A stretch of 64,000 bases of DNA, from the NCBI RefSeq assembly GCF_016919405.1, contig NZ_CP070353.1, positions 3,794,501 through 3,858,500 on the forward strand. Reading direction: 5' to 3'. Positions 34,683 to 42,504 of this stretch are shown here, piece after piece. The DNA is from Ensifer sp. PDNC004. Its GTDB lineage: Bacteria > Pseudomonadota > Alphaproteobacteria > Rhizobiales > Rhizobiaceae. Under the pieces are notes generated by a model. The model was not told the origin of the DNA. It searched no databases and worked only from the letters and a program-made list of their open reading frames with translations. Made by a program: the position numbers and the translations under genes. Every line of letters begins with the position of its first letter. Within the stretch, counting starts at the first letter, position 1.

Positions 34683-35563
34683 GGCTTGGCTCCCATGCGC
34701 TTGAGGACGGCGGTATGGGCGAAGCCGACGATCATGACGAGAACGGCTGCAAGAGCCGCCGCCATGAACAGCGCCGCCCAGATCTGGACCGTCTGGCCGT
34801 AGTAGGAGCCGGCGAGCAGCCGGGCGCCGAGGCCGGCGACAGCACCGGTCGGCAGTTCGCCGACGATGGCACCGACCAGCGAAATGGCGACGGCGACCTT
34901 CAGCGAAGTGAAGAGATAGGGCATCGACGATGGCCAGCGCAACTTCCAGAAGGTCTGGGCTGAGGAGGCATTGTAGGTGTGCATCAGGTCGAGCTGGATC
35001 GTCTCGGGGCTGCGCAGGCCCTTCACCATGCCGACGACGACAGGGAAGAAGGAGAGATAAGTCGAGATCAGCGCCTTCGGCAACAGCCCGGAAATGCCGA
35101 TAGCGTTCAAGACGACGATGATCATCGGCGCGATGGCGAGGATCGGGATCGTTTGGCTGGCGATCACCCAGGGCATCAGCGAGCGGTCCATCGCGCGGTT
35201 GTGGACGATGCCAACTGCCAGGAGGATGCCGAGCGCGGCGCCGATGCCGAAGCCGAGCAGGGTCGCCGAGAGCGTGATCCAGGCGTGGTAGACGAGGCTG
35301 CGCTTGGAGGTGATCGCCTTGTTGAAGGTCGTGTCCCAGATCTCGGCGACCACCTGGTGCGGCGCCGGCAAGACCGGACGTTCCTGCGCCATGGTGTTGC
35401 GCACGATGTCGGAAAAGCTGATCTCGGTGCCGGCGCGGGCTGCCGTATCACGCTCGAACGGCGCGTTGAGGAAGACGACCGCGACATACCAGATGGCGAT
35501 CAGCAGCAGGACGACGGTGCCGACCGGCACCAACTTGTCCCTGATGAAACTTGGTTCCTGCAT
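34679..35563 (-). CDS. ABC transporter permease (ThiX/SsuC type)
   Basis: A 294-residue permease with about six hydrophobic segments and the cytoplasmic loop LMHTYNASSAQTFWKLRWPSS. The region between TM1 and TM2 has a longer hydrophilic part (FERDTAARAGTEISFSDIVR) than its partner. The start MQEPSFIRDKLVPVG at 35563 lies two bases after the SMR-like gene stop. The frame is open far upstream, but that part is shadow sequence over the neighbouring genes. Confidence 0.92.
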   Translation of the reverse strand: MQEPSFIRDKLVPVGTVVLLLIAIWYVAVVFLNAPFERDTAARAGTEISFSDIVRNTMAQERPVLPAPHQVVAEIWDTTFNKAITSKRSLVYHAWITLSATLLGFGIGAALGILLAVGIVHNRAMDRSLMPWVIASQTIPILAIAPMIIVVLNAIGISGLLPKALISTYLSFFPVVVGMVKGLRSPETIQLDLMHTYNASSAQTFWKLRWPSSMPYLFTSLKVAVAISLVGAIVGELPTGAVAGLGARLLAGSYYGQTVQIWAALFMAAALAAVLVMIVGFAHTAVLKRMGAKP

Positions 35564-35565
35564 CG

Positions 35566-35901
35566 TCACGCCTTTCCGCTTGCGGGCAACAACATCAGGC
35601 CCATGGCGACGATGCCGAGAAGCACGCCGGCGGCCTGTGTGAGGCTCAGTCGTTCGCCGAACACCGTGAAGGCGATGACATTGACCATCACGAGCTGCAC
35701 GATCGCCGACAGCGAGATTGCGAGGCCGAGGCCGCCCTCGCGCATGAGCTTCACCATGATGATGTTGCCGACCACGTAGAGCCCGAGTGCCAGGAAGAGC
35801 ATTCCGAGGTGGTTGGTGGAGACATAGGCGCGCGAGGCCGTGGCGCCGCCGAGGAAGATCGTCGTTGCGAGCAGCATCCAGAGGCCAAAGGCAAGGTTCA
35901 T
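35566..35901 (-). CDS. Small four-helix membrane protein, EamA/SMR-like
   Basis: A 111-residue protein with four hydrophobic segments (LWMLLATTIFLGGATA; GMLFLALGLYVVGNIIMV; GLAISLSAIVQLVMVNVIAFTVF; LTQAAGVLLGIVAMGLMLLP). The size and the GERLSLTQAAGVLLGIVAMGL ending match half-size EamA or small multidrug resistance transporters, which work as dimers. The Glu of TM1 in EmrE is not present. It lies between the acetyltransferase and a permease gene with overlaps, so it is part of the ABC operon. Its role is unknown. Confidence 0.78.
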   Translation of the reverse strand: MNLAFGLWMLLATTIFLGGATASRAYVSTNHLGMLFLALGLYVVGNIIMVKLMREGGLGLAISLSAIVQLVMVNVIAFTVFGERLSLTQAAGVLLGIVAMGLMLLPASGKA

Positions 35902-36362
35902 GCCCGCACCTCCCTGCCGCGCCAGCGATAGAGTATATCCGGCAGTTGCTCCTCGTTGTCGCCGTCGGTCCGCCGCACAGCCTCGAAGCCCTGGTGCTCG
36001 TAGAAGCGCTGGGCATCACGGTTGTTTTCGAAGGTCCAAAGGCTCAACTCGTCCGGTGACATCGCCTTCGCGGTGTCGATCAGCCGAGCGCCAATGCCGG
36101 CGCCACGGTGCCGCTCGTCGATATAGAGCGCAGTGACGTGGCGGTCGTCGGAGAGGGAAAGGAAGCCGGCGATCTCGCCATCCTCCTCGGCCAGGAACAC
36201 GGTGCGTTCGGCAAAGACGGTTTCGGCGTAATAACGTTCGACATCGGCATGCTCGTGCACCCGCGGCATCCAGGCCGTCGCGTCGATCCAGCGATTGAGA
36301 ATGCCGGCGCAGGCGGCCATGTCGGTCCGTTCGGCCCGGCGGATGCCTATGCTATTCGTCAT
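35898..36362 (-). CDS. GNAT family N-acetyltransferase
   Basis: A 154-residue acetyltransferase. The acetyl-CoA loop is ERHRGAGIGARLIDTA (R/Q-x2-G-x-G/A), preceded by strand VTALYIDERH. The C-terminal LSLWTFENNRDAQRFYEHQGFEAV is a typical GNAT ending. It starts 11 bases inside the ATPase gene's end and overlaps the SMR-like gene. Its substrate is unknown; position suggests a compound handled by the transporter or its pathway. Confidence 0.9.
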   Translation of the reverse strand: MTNSIGIRRAERTDMAACAGILNRWIDATAWMPRVHEHADVERYYAETVFAERTVFLAEEDGEIAGFLSLSDDRHVTALYIDERHRGAGIGARLIDTAKAMSPDELSLWTFENNRDAQRFYEHQGFEAVRRTDGDNEEQLPDILYRWRGREVRA

Positions 36363-37143
36363 AGCTGTGTCCCGCGCGCAGGCCTTCGCGAACGCGATGG
36401 GCGATTTCGAGGAACTCCGGCGTTTCGCGAATGCCGAGCGGCCGTTCGCGCGGCAGCGGCGATTCGATCACATCGGTGACGCGACCGGGGCGGGGGCTCA
36501 TCACCACGATCTTGGTGGAGAGGTAGACGGCCTCGGGGATCGAATGGGTGACGAAACAGATCGTCTTGTTGGTGCGGGCCCAGAGCTTCAAGAGCTGTTC
36601 GTTGAGGTGGTCGCGCACGATCTCGTCGAGCGCGCCGAAGGGCTCGTCCATCAAAAGCAGGTCGGCGTCGAAGGCGAGTGCGCGGGCGATCGAGGCGCGC
36701 TGCTGCATGCCGCCGGAGAGCTGCCAGGGGTATTTCTTGCCGAAGCCCGTGAGGTTGACGAGGTCCAGCGTGCGCTCGATGCGCGCCCTCTTCTCTTCCT
36801 TCGAATAGCCCATGATCTCCAGCGGCAGTGCGATGTTGTTTTCGATCGTGCGCCAGGGATAGAGCGCGGCCGCCTGGAAGACATAGCCATAGGCGCGTTC
36901 TTTGCGCGCGTCTTCCGGGCTCATGCCGTTGACGCTGATCGTGCCGGAGGTCGCTTTTTCGAGATCGGCGATCACGCGCAGGAAGGTCGTCTTGCCGCAA
37001 CCGGAAGGACCGATGAAGGAAACGAAGTCACCTTTGGCGACATCCAGGTTGACGCCGGTCAGCGCATGGACGGGGCCATCGGCGGTGTCGAAAGTCAGGC
37101 AGAGGTCCCGGGCCGAAACCACGGATGCGGTATTGGACGTCAT
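36352..37143 (-). CDS. ABC transporter ATP-binding protein (nitrate/sulfonate/thiamine-precursor family)
   Basis: A 263-residue ATPase with Walker A GPSGCGKTTFLR, signature LSGGMQQRASIARAL and Walker B LLLMDEPFGALDE. The start MTSNTASVVSARDLCLTFD at 37143 gives the usual length. No strong ribosome site is visible there, and an upstream in-frame ATG at 37266 remains possible. First gene of the operon; with the two permeases and the binding protein it forms one importer. Confidence 0.93.
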   Translation of the reverse strand: MTSNTASVVSARDLCLTFDTADGPVHALTGVNLDVAKGDFVSFIGPSGCGKTTFLRVIADLEKATSGTISVNGMSPEDARKERAYGYVFQAAALYPWRTIENNIALPLEIMGYSKEEKRARIERTLDLVNLTGFGKKYPWQLSGGMQQRASIARALAFDADLLLMDEPFGALDEIVRDHLNEQLLKLWARTNKTICFVTHSIPEAVYLSTKIVVMSPRPGRVTDVIESPLPRERPLGIRETPEFLEIAHRVREGLRAGHSYDE

Positions 37144-37264
37144 CGGCGAATACTCATTCTGGCTGGTCTGTGTCAGACTGCTATCCGGACCGGCAACATG
37201 CAATCGCGGATTTGGGTGCGAAGCCGTTTGTTGCTGGTTTTTCAGGGAATTCTGGAGAACGCTC

Positions 37265-37678
37265 ATGTCTCGATCATCCAATCCGGGCTGTCGCGTGGTT
37301 CGTCCTGAAGGCGCCGTGGCCGGCCAGCAGGGGCTCAACTATTTCGAGGGCATTGCGGCGGAGACCGTCGGGGCGACCGGGCTCTGCATGCATATCGTGA
37401 CGATCCCGCCCGGCGCGCGTGCCAAGGCGCATCTGCACGAGAGCCACGAGACGGCGATCTACGTGCTTTCCGGAGAGGCCTGGACCTGGTTTGGCGAGAG
37501 GCTTGAGGAGCACGTCGTCGCTCGGGCCGGCGAGATGGTCTACATCCCCGCCGGCATGCCGCACCTGCCGGAGAACCGCTCGAACGAACCCTGTTCGGCC
37601 GTCATCGCGCGCACGGACCCGAACCAGCGCGAAAGCCTCGTGCTGCTGCCCGAGCTCGATCACCTCGTGTCCGGCTGA
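37265..37678 (+). CDS. Cupin-domain protein
   Basis: A 137-residue single-domain cupin. Motif 1 is HLHESHETAIYVLSGEAWTWFG, with the His-x-His and Glu metal ligands; motif 2 is GEMVYIPAGMPHLPEN. It is divergent from the ABC operon, with GGAG about ten bases before its ATG. Other cupins bind or isomerise small molecules, or act as ureidoglycolate-type enzymes, but nothing in the sequence gives a substrate. Pyrimidine genes lie on both sides. Confidence 0.88.
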   Translation: MSRSSNPGCRVVRPEGAVAGQQGLNYFEGIAAETVGATGLCMHIVTIPPGARAKAHLHESHETAIYVLSGEAWTWFGERLEEHVVARAGEMVYIPAGMPHLPENRSNEPCSAVIARTDPNQRESLVLLPELDHLVSG

Positions 37679-37771
37679 CGGCTCCCAGGCCGAAGCGCCC
37701 CGCCAAGGTGGCGGGACATGTCCGGTGGGACAGAGCGGCGCGAAGACGTGCAAGCCGCGAAACATGAGGCC

Positions 37772-39226
37772 TCAGACGCCCGTGGCCGGAATGCCGGTGC
37801 GCTGGACGGCGCGGGGGGCAGTGACTTCCTTCCAGGTCGAAAGGGCCGAGCTGACGGCCGGGAAGGGATCGCGGCGGACGAATTCGCCGTGGCCCTCGCG
37901 GGTCTTGATCGTGCTTTCCTCGATCGCGACGACGCCGCGGCTGAGGGTAAAGCGCGGCAGGCCCTTCACCTCCTTGCCCTCGAAGACGTTGTAATCGATC
38001 GCCGACTGCTGGCTCTTGGCGGAGATCGTCTTGGTGCGCTTCGGATCCCAGACGACGAGGTCGGCATCGGCACCGACGAGGATCGCGCCCTTCTTCGGGT
38101 AGATGTTGAGGATCTTGGCGATGTTGGTCGAGGTCACCGCCACGAACTCGTTCATGGTGATGCGGCCGGTATTGACGCCATGGGTCCAGAGCATCGGCAT
38201 GCGGTCTTCAAGGCCGCCGGTGCCGTTCGGGATCTTGGTGAAATCGCCGACGCCGAAGCGCTTTTGCTCGGAGGTGAAGGCGCAATGGTCCGTTGCCACC
38301 ACCTGCAGCGAGCCCGAGGCGAGACCGGCCCAAAGCGAGTCCTGGTGCAGCTTGTTGCGGAAGGGCGGCGACATCACGCGGCGGGCCGCATGGTCCCAGT
38401 CCTTGTTCAAGTATTCGGTCTCGTCGAGCGTCAGGTGCTGGATCAGCGGCTCGCCGAAGACGCGCATGCCCTTGGAGCGGGCCCGGCGGATGGCTTCATG
38501 CGCCTGTTCGCAGGACGTATGTACGATGTAGACCGGGCAGCCTGCCATGTCAGCGATCATGATCGCGCGGTTGGTCGCTTCGCCCTCGACTTCGGCAGGG
38601 CGGGAATAGGCATGCGCTTCCGGTCCGTTGTTGCCTTCGGCCAGAAGCTTTGCCTGGAGTTGCGCGACGACGTCGCCGTTTTCGGCGTGCACCAGGGGCA
38701 AAGCACCGAGTGCGGCGCAGCGCTGGAAGGACGAGAACATCTCGTCGTCGTCCACCATCAGCGCGCCCTTATAGGCCATGAAATGCTTGAAGGTGTTGAT
38801 GCCCTTGTCCTTGACGATGGTCTCCATCTCGTTGAAGACCTGCTCGCTCCACCAGGTGATCGCCATGTGGAAGGAGTAGTCGCAGTTTGCACGGGTGGAC
38901 TTGTTGTCCCACATGGTGAGCGCTTCGAGCAGCGATTGGTTGGGCGAGGGCAGCGCGAAATCGACCACCATGGTCGTGCCGCCGGCAAGGGCCGCGCGCG
39001 TGCCGCTTTCGAAATCATCCGAGGAATAGGTGCCCATGAAGGGCATTTCGAGATGGGTGTGCGGGTCGATGCCGCCCGGCATGATGTAGCAGCCGCTGGC
39101 ATCCAGCGTCTCGTTGCCTGAGAGATCTGCGCCGATCTCGACGATCCTGCCGCCCTCGATCTTGACGTCCGCCTTGTAGGTCAGGTCGGCCGTGACGATG
39201 GTTCCACCCTTGATGACAGTGCTCAT
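37772..39226 (-). CDS. hydA: Dihydropyrimidinase
   Basis: A 484-residue cyclic amidohydrolase. Metal ligands are visible: His-x-His in PGGIDPHTHLEMPF, the carboxylated Lys in FMAYKGALMVDD, His in LVHAEN and YIVHTSCE, and Asp in VATDHCAF. The length and the order are those of bacterial dihydropyrimidinase (D-hydantoinase). It opens dihydrouracil or dihydrothymine to the N-carbamoyl-beta-amino acid, the second step of reductive pyrimidine breakdown. The start MSTVIKGGTIVTADL at 39226 fits the family. Confidence 0.95.
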   Translation of the reverse strand: MSTVIKGGTIVTADLTYKADVKIEGGRIVEIGADLSGNETLDASGCYIMPGGIDPHTHLEMPFMGTYSSDDFESGTRAALAGGTTMVVDFALPSPNQSLLEALTMWDNKSTRANCDYSFHMAITWWSEQVFNEMETIVKDKGINTFKHFMAYKGALMVDDDEMFSSFQRCAALGALPLVHAENGDVVAQLQAKLLAEGNNGPEAHAYSRPAEVEGEATNRAIMIADMAGCPVYIVHTSCEQAHEAIRRARSKGMRVFGEPLIQHLTLDETEYLNKDWDHAARRVMSPPFRNKLHQDSLWAGLASGSLQVVATDHCAFTSEQKRFGVGDFTKIPNGTGGLEDRMPMLWTHGVNTGRITMNEFVAVTSTNIAKILNIYPKKGAILVGADADLVVWDPKRTKTISAKSQQSAIDYNVFEGKEVKGLPRFTLSRGVVAIEESTIKTREGHGEFVRRDPFPAVSSALSTWKEVTAPRAVQRTGIPATGV

Positions 39227-39308
39227 GGTTCTTGATCCTCGCGATTGCACTTCCGGTGGCCATCCGGCCGCCACGAAAAAGGGCGGAACTTTCGTCCCGC
39301 CCGCAAAC

Positions 39309-40559
39309 TCATTCGACGATTTCTGCCGTTTCGACGACGGCGTGGAAAAGGACGTCGGCGCCAGCGCCTGCCCATTCCCTGGAGATGTCCTCCGCCTCGT
39401 TGTGGCTGAGGCCACCGACGCAGGGGCACATGATCATCGTCGTCGGCGCGACCTTGGCCGCCCAGCAGGCGTCGTGTCCAGCGCCCGAGATGAGGTTCAT
39501 GTGGCTGTAGCCGAGGCGTTCAGCAGCACTCCGCACGGCGGTGACGAGTTTCGGGTCGAAGGTCACCGGCTCGAAATGGCCAATCGCCTCGATGGAACAG
39601 CCGACGCCGAGTGCGTCTGTGATCTTGGGCGCTTCCGCCTCGATCTTCGCGCGCATGCGGTCAAGCTTGGCCTTGTCGGGCGATCGGATGTCGACGGTGA
39701 AGACCACCTTGCCGGGCAACACGTTGCGCGAATTGGGCGAGAAGAACACCTGGCCGACGCCACCGACGGCGCCCGGCTGATTTTCCATGGCGACGCCTTG
39801 GACCATTTCCAGGATGCGGGCCATGGCAAGGCCCGCATTGACGCGCATGTTCATCGGGGTGGAGCCCGTGTGCGCTTCGCGGCCGGTCAGTGTGAATTCC
39901 AGCCACCACAGGCCCTGACAGTGGGTGACGACGCCGATGTCCTTGCCTTCGGCCTCGAGGATCGGGCCCTGCTCGATATGGTATTCGAAATAGGCGTGCA
40001 TCTTGCGGGCGCCGACCTCTTCGTCGCCGACCCAGCCGATGCGCTTCAATTCGTCGCCGAATGTCTTTCCTTCCGGATCCTTGCGGCTATAGGCGAAGTA
40101 CTGCGTATGAACGCCGGCAAAGACGCCCGACGCGAGCATGGCGGGTGCGAAACGCGCGCCTTCCTCGTTGGTCCAGTTGGTGACGACGATCGGGTGCTTG
40201 GTCTTGATGCCGAGATCGTTCATCGAGCGCACGACTTCGAGGCCGGAGAGCACGCCGAGCACACCATCATACTTGCCGCCCGTCGGCTGGGTGTCGAGAT
40301 GCGAGCCGACATAGACGGGCAGGGCGTCCGGGTCGGTGCCGGGACGGGTGAAGAACATGTTGCCCATGGTGTCGACGCCCATGGTGAGGCCGGCCTTTTC
40401 GCACCAGGACTGGAACAGCCGGCGCCCTTCGGCGTCCTCGTCGGTGAGCGTCTGGCGGTTGTTGCCGCCCGCGACGCCAGGGCCGATCTTGGCCATTTCC
40501 ATAAGTGAATCCCACAGGCGGTCGGCGTTGACGCGCATGTTCTCGCCAGGTGCAGCCAC
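39309..40559 (-). CDS. hyuC: N-carbamoyl-beta-alanine amidohydrolase (beta-ureidopropionase, M20 family)
   Basis: A 416-residue Zn-dependent amidase of the hydantoinase/carbamoylase family. Metal and substrate motifs are GSHLDTQPTGGKYDGVLGV, VTNWTNEEGARF, YHIEQGPILE and SGAGHDACW. It cleaves N-carbamoyl-beta-alanine to beta-alanine, CO2 and ammonia, the third step of the pathway. The start is a GTG at 40559 with GAGGAG six bases upstream. It lies 82 bases before the dihydropyrimidinase gene on the same strand. A RutR-like operator is in the divergent region upstream. Confidence 0.93.
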   Translation of the reverse strand: MAAPGENMRVNADRLWDSLMEMAKIGPGVAGGNNRQTLTDEDAEGRRLFQSWCEKAGLTMGVDTMGNMFFTRPGTDPDALPVYVGSHLDTQPTGGKYDGVLGVLSGLEVVRSMNDLGIKTKHPIVVTNWTNEEGARFAPAMLASGVFAGVHTQYFAYSRKDPEGKTFGDELKRIGWVGDEEVGARKMHAYFEYHIEQGPILEAEGKDIGVVTHCQGLWWLEFTLTGREAHTGSTPMNMRVNAGLAMARILEMVQGVAMENQPGAVGGVGQVFFSPNSRNVLPGKVVFTVDIRSPDKAKLDRMRAKIEAEAPKITDALGVGCSIEAIGHFEPVTFDPKLVTAVRSAAERLGYSHMNLISGAGHDACWAAKVAPTTMIMCPCVGGLSHNEAEDISREWAGAGADVLFHAVVETAEIVE

Positions 40560-40691
40560 GGCGGTCTCCTCATCTTTTCAGGGCTTTGCCTTGATCGGCG
40601 CGCCCTTATGTTCCCGTGGTCAAATCCAGGCTTGGTTTTTTCTGGTGCCCTTCGATCAGCCGTTGCCTTTGGCAGTGAACTGGCTGATAAT

Positions 40692-40707
40692 TTGACCGGT
40701 TGGTAAA
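40692..40707. promoter_or_regulatory. RutR-like operator
   Basis: TTGACCGGTTGGTAAA matches the RutR palindrome TTGACCA-NN-TGGTCAA at 12 of the 14 defined positions. It lies midway between hyuC and the RutR-like gene, about 135 bases from each start. A half-site TGGTCAA is at 40617-40623. Confidence 0.65.
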
Positions 40708-40841
40708 CATTACAACTTCCGTTGCGGCACTCAAGCCGGAAAAACAAAAAAACGAAGTTGTTGCCCAAGAAGATGGCGAGGCCAGAAATTGGGCAGCCGG
40801 TTCCTGCGCGACGAGGCGCGCAGGCATGGCCAGGGGGACAG

Positions 40842-41495
40842 ATGGTATTACCGAGAGCGGCCAGGACCCAGAGGCGGACCCGGATACAGGGGGAGAAGGA
40901 AGAGCGCATTCTCGAGGCGGCGCTCGAAGTCTTTTCCGCCAACGGTTTTCGCGGCTCGACCGTCGACCAGATCGCCGAAGTGGCGGGCATGTCGAAGCCC
41001 AATCTGCTCTATTATTTCCGCACCAAGGAGGCGATGCACCGGGCGCTGATCGACCGCGTGCTCGACACCTGGCTCGACCCCTTGCGGGAGTTCAACGCCG
41101 AGGGGAACCCGGTCGCCGAGATCCGCAGCTATATCCGGCGCAAGCTCGAAATGGCCCGCGACTATCCGCGCGAAAGCCGGCTCTTCGCCAACGAGGTGCT
41201 GCAGGGCGCGCCGCATATCGAGGACGAGCTCAAAGGGCCCTTGAAGTCGCTGGTCGACGAGAAGGCCGAGGTGATCCGCGCCTGGGCCAAGGCCGGCAAG
41301 ATCGCCAAATGCGATCCCTATCACCTGATCTTCGCGATCTGGTCGACCACCCAGCATTACGCCGACTTTGACGTGCAGGTGCGCGCCGTGCTCGGCCAGG
41401 GCAATGCCGGCGACGGGCGCTTCGAGGATGCGGCACGCTTCCTCGAACGGCTCTTCGTCGACGGACTGCAGGTGAGCGAACAGCCGGCGGCCTGA
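40842..41495 (+). CDS. rutR: TetR family regulator, RutR-like
   Basis: A 217-residue regulator. The N-terminal HTH is ILEAALEVFSANGFRGSTVD then IAEVAGMSKPNLLYYFRTKE. The C-terminal half (RDYPRESRLFANEVLQGAPH, DEKAEVIRAWAKAGKI and WSTTQHYADFDVQV) closely resembles E. coli RutR. RutR is a uracil/thymine-responsive repressor of pyrimidine genes. The ATG at 40842 has AGGGGG four bases upstream and gives RutR's length. The frame is open to about 40722, with an ATG at 40773. Context fits control of hyuC, hydA, the transporter and preTA. Confidence 0.88.
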   Translation: MVLPRAARTQRRTRIQGEKEERILEAALEVFSANGFRGSTVDQIAEVAGMSKPNLLYYFRTKEAMHRALIDRVLDTWLDPLREFNAEGNPVAEIRSYIRRKLEMARDYPRESRLFANEVLQGAPHIEDELKGPLKSLVDEKAEVIRAWAKAGKIAKCDPYHLIFAIWSTTQHYADFDVQVRAVLGQGNAGDGRFEDAARFLERLFVDGLQVSEQPAA

Positions 41496-41511
41496 GCCGC
41501 CACACGGATTT

Positions 41512-42441
41512 TCAATCCGGCAAGAGCGCCATCAACAGCAGGCCGCAGGCGGTGGTCAGCGCCCCGGCAAGCACCGGCAGGCTGGTCCAGCCATGGCCGA
41601 GCAGACCTTCGAGCAGGATGATGAAGCTGGGCGTCAGGTAGCCGTAACCAAGCACCTTCGATGCCGGCAGCCGCATGGAGGCGTATTGCAAGAGCAGGAA
41701 GGTGATCGCGGTCGTGACCACGGCAAGATAGAGCACGGCCATCCAGACGATTGCCGGAAGCGCGGCAAAGTCGGTGGTGACGAGGCCGACGCCGCCGGGC
41801 ACCAGCAGCCAGGGCACGGTGAAGACCGCCACCCAGAAGCCGAAGGCGAAAGGGCTTTCCTCGCGGCCGAACTTGCGGATCAGCGGCACATAGACCGCAT
41901 GGCAGACGACGCCGACGAAGAAGATCAGCTCGCCCTGGCCGATATCGAAGGCAAGGATCGCCTGGATGTTGGCCCGGAAGATCACCCAGACGGCGCCGAG
42001 GGCGGCGATGATGAGGCCCGCAAGCACGCCCGGGCGCGTGCGCTGGCCGAGCAGCAGATAGGCAAAGCCTGCGCTCAAGAGCGGCATCAGCGTGAACACG
42101 GCGCCGGTCGACACCGGGTTGGTGAATTCCAGCGCCTTGAACATCGTCAGCATGTAGACGGCGATCAGCCCGCCGAGGATGAGGAAGCGCCACCATTGCT
42201 TGGGGAAATGGAAGGGAACGCGGGCATAGCCGAAGGTCATCAGGCCAAGCACGACGACTGTCAGCAGGTAGCGCCAGAGAGTCAGGGGGCCAGCACCCAT
42301 ATGCTGGGTGGCAAGCCCGCCGAAGGAGAAGGAGCCGGCGATCAGGATGGCAAAGGTCATCATCGCCAGATGCGCCCTCAGCTTCTCGATGCCTTTCGCG
42401 TGAACCTGATGAACCGTTTTCGGGGACACGTCCTGTTTCAT
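41512..42441 (-). CDS. DMT superfamily transporter (EamA)
   Basis: A 309-residue protein with ten hydrophobic segments and two EamA repeats (first near residues 30-155, second near 170-300). Recognisable parts are AVYMLTMFKALEFTNPVSTG and ITFLLLQYASMRLPASKVLG. Members move amino acids or other metabolites, usually outwards. The start is taken at MKQDVSPKTVHQV (42441); an upstream in-frame ATG at 42498 gives a non-conserved Pro-rich lead. It is convergent with the RutR-like gene. Confidence 0.88.
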   Translation of the reverse strand: MKQDVSPKTVHQVHAKGIEKLRAHLAMMTFAILIAGSFSFGGLATQHMGAGPLTLWRYLLTVVVLGLMTFGYARVPFHFPKQWWRFLILGGLIAVYMLTMFKALEFTNPVSTGAVFTLMPLLSAGFAYLLLGQRTRPGVLAGLIIAALGAVWVIFRANIQAILAFDIGQGELIFFVGVVCHAVYVPLIRKFGREESPFAFGFWVAVFTVPWLLVPGGVGLVTTDFAALPAIVWMAVLYLAVVTTAITFLLLQYASMRLPASKVLGYGYLTPSFIILLEGLLGHGWTSLPVLAGALTTACGLLLMALLPD

Positions 42442-42504
42442 TCGCTGTACCGGGGAGCATGAGGGCGGGGGCTCGGCGCGCCTGAAAGACGCGAGCACCC
42501 CAGA

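Noticed and set aside
40613..40625. Second full RutR site around TGGTCAA at 40617
   Set aside because: Only the right half matches. The left half agrees at about three of seven positions, so it is noted as a half-site only.
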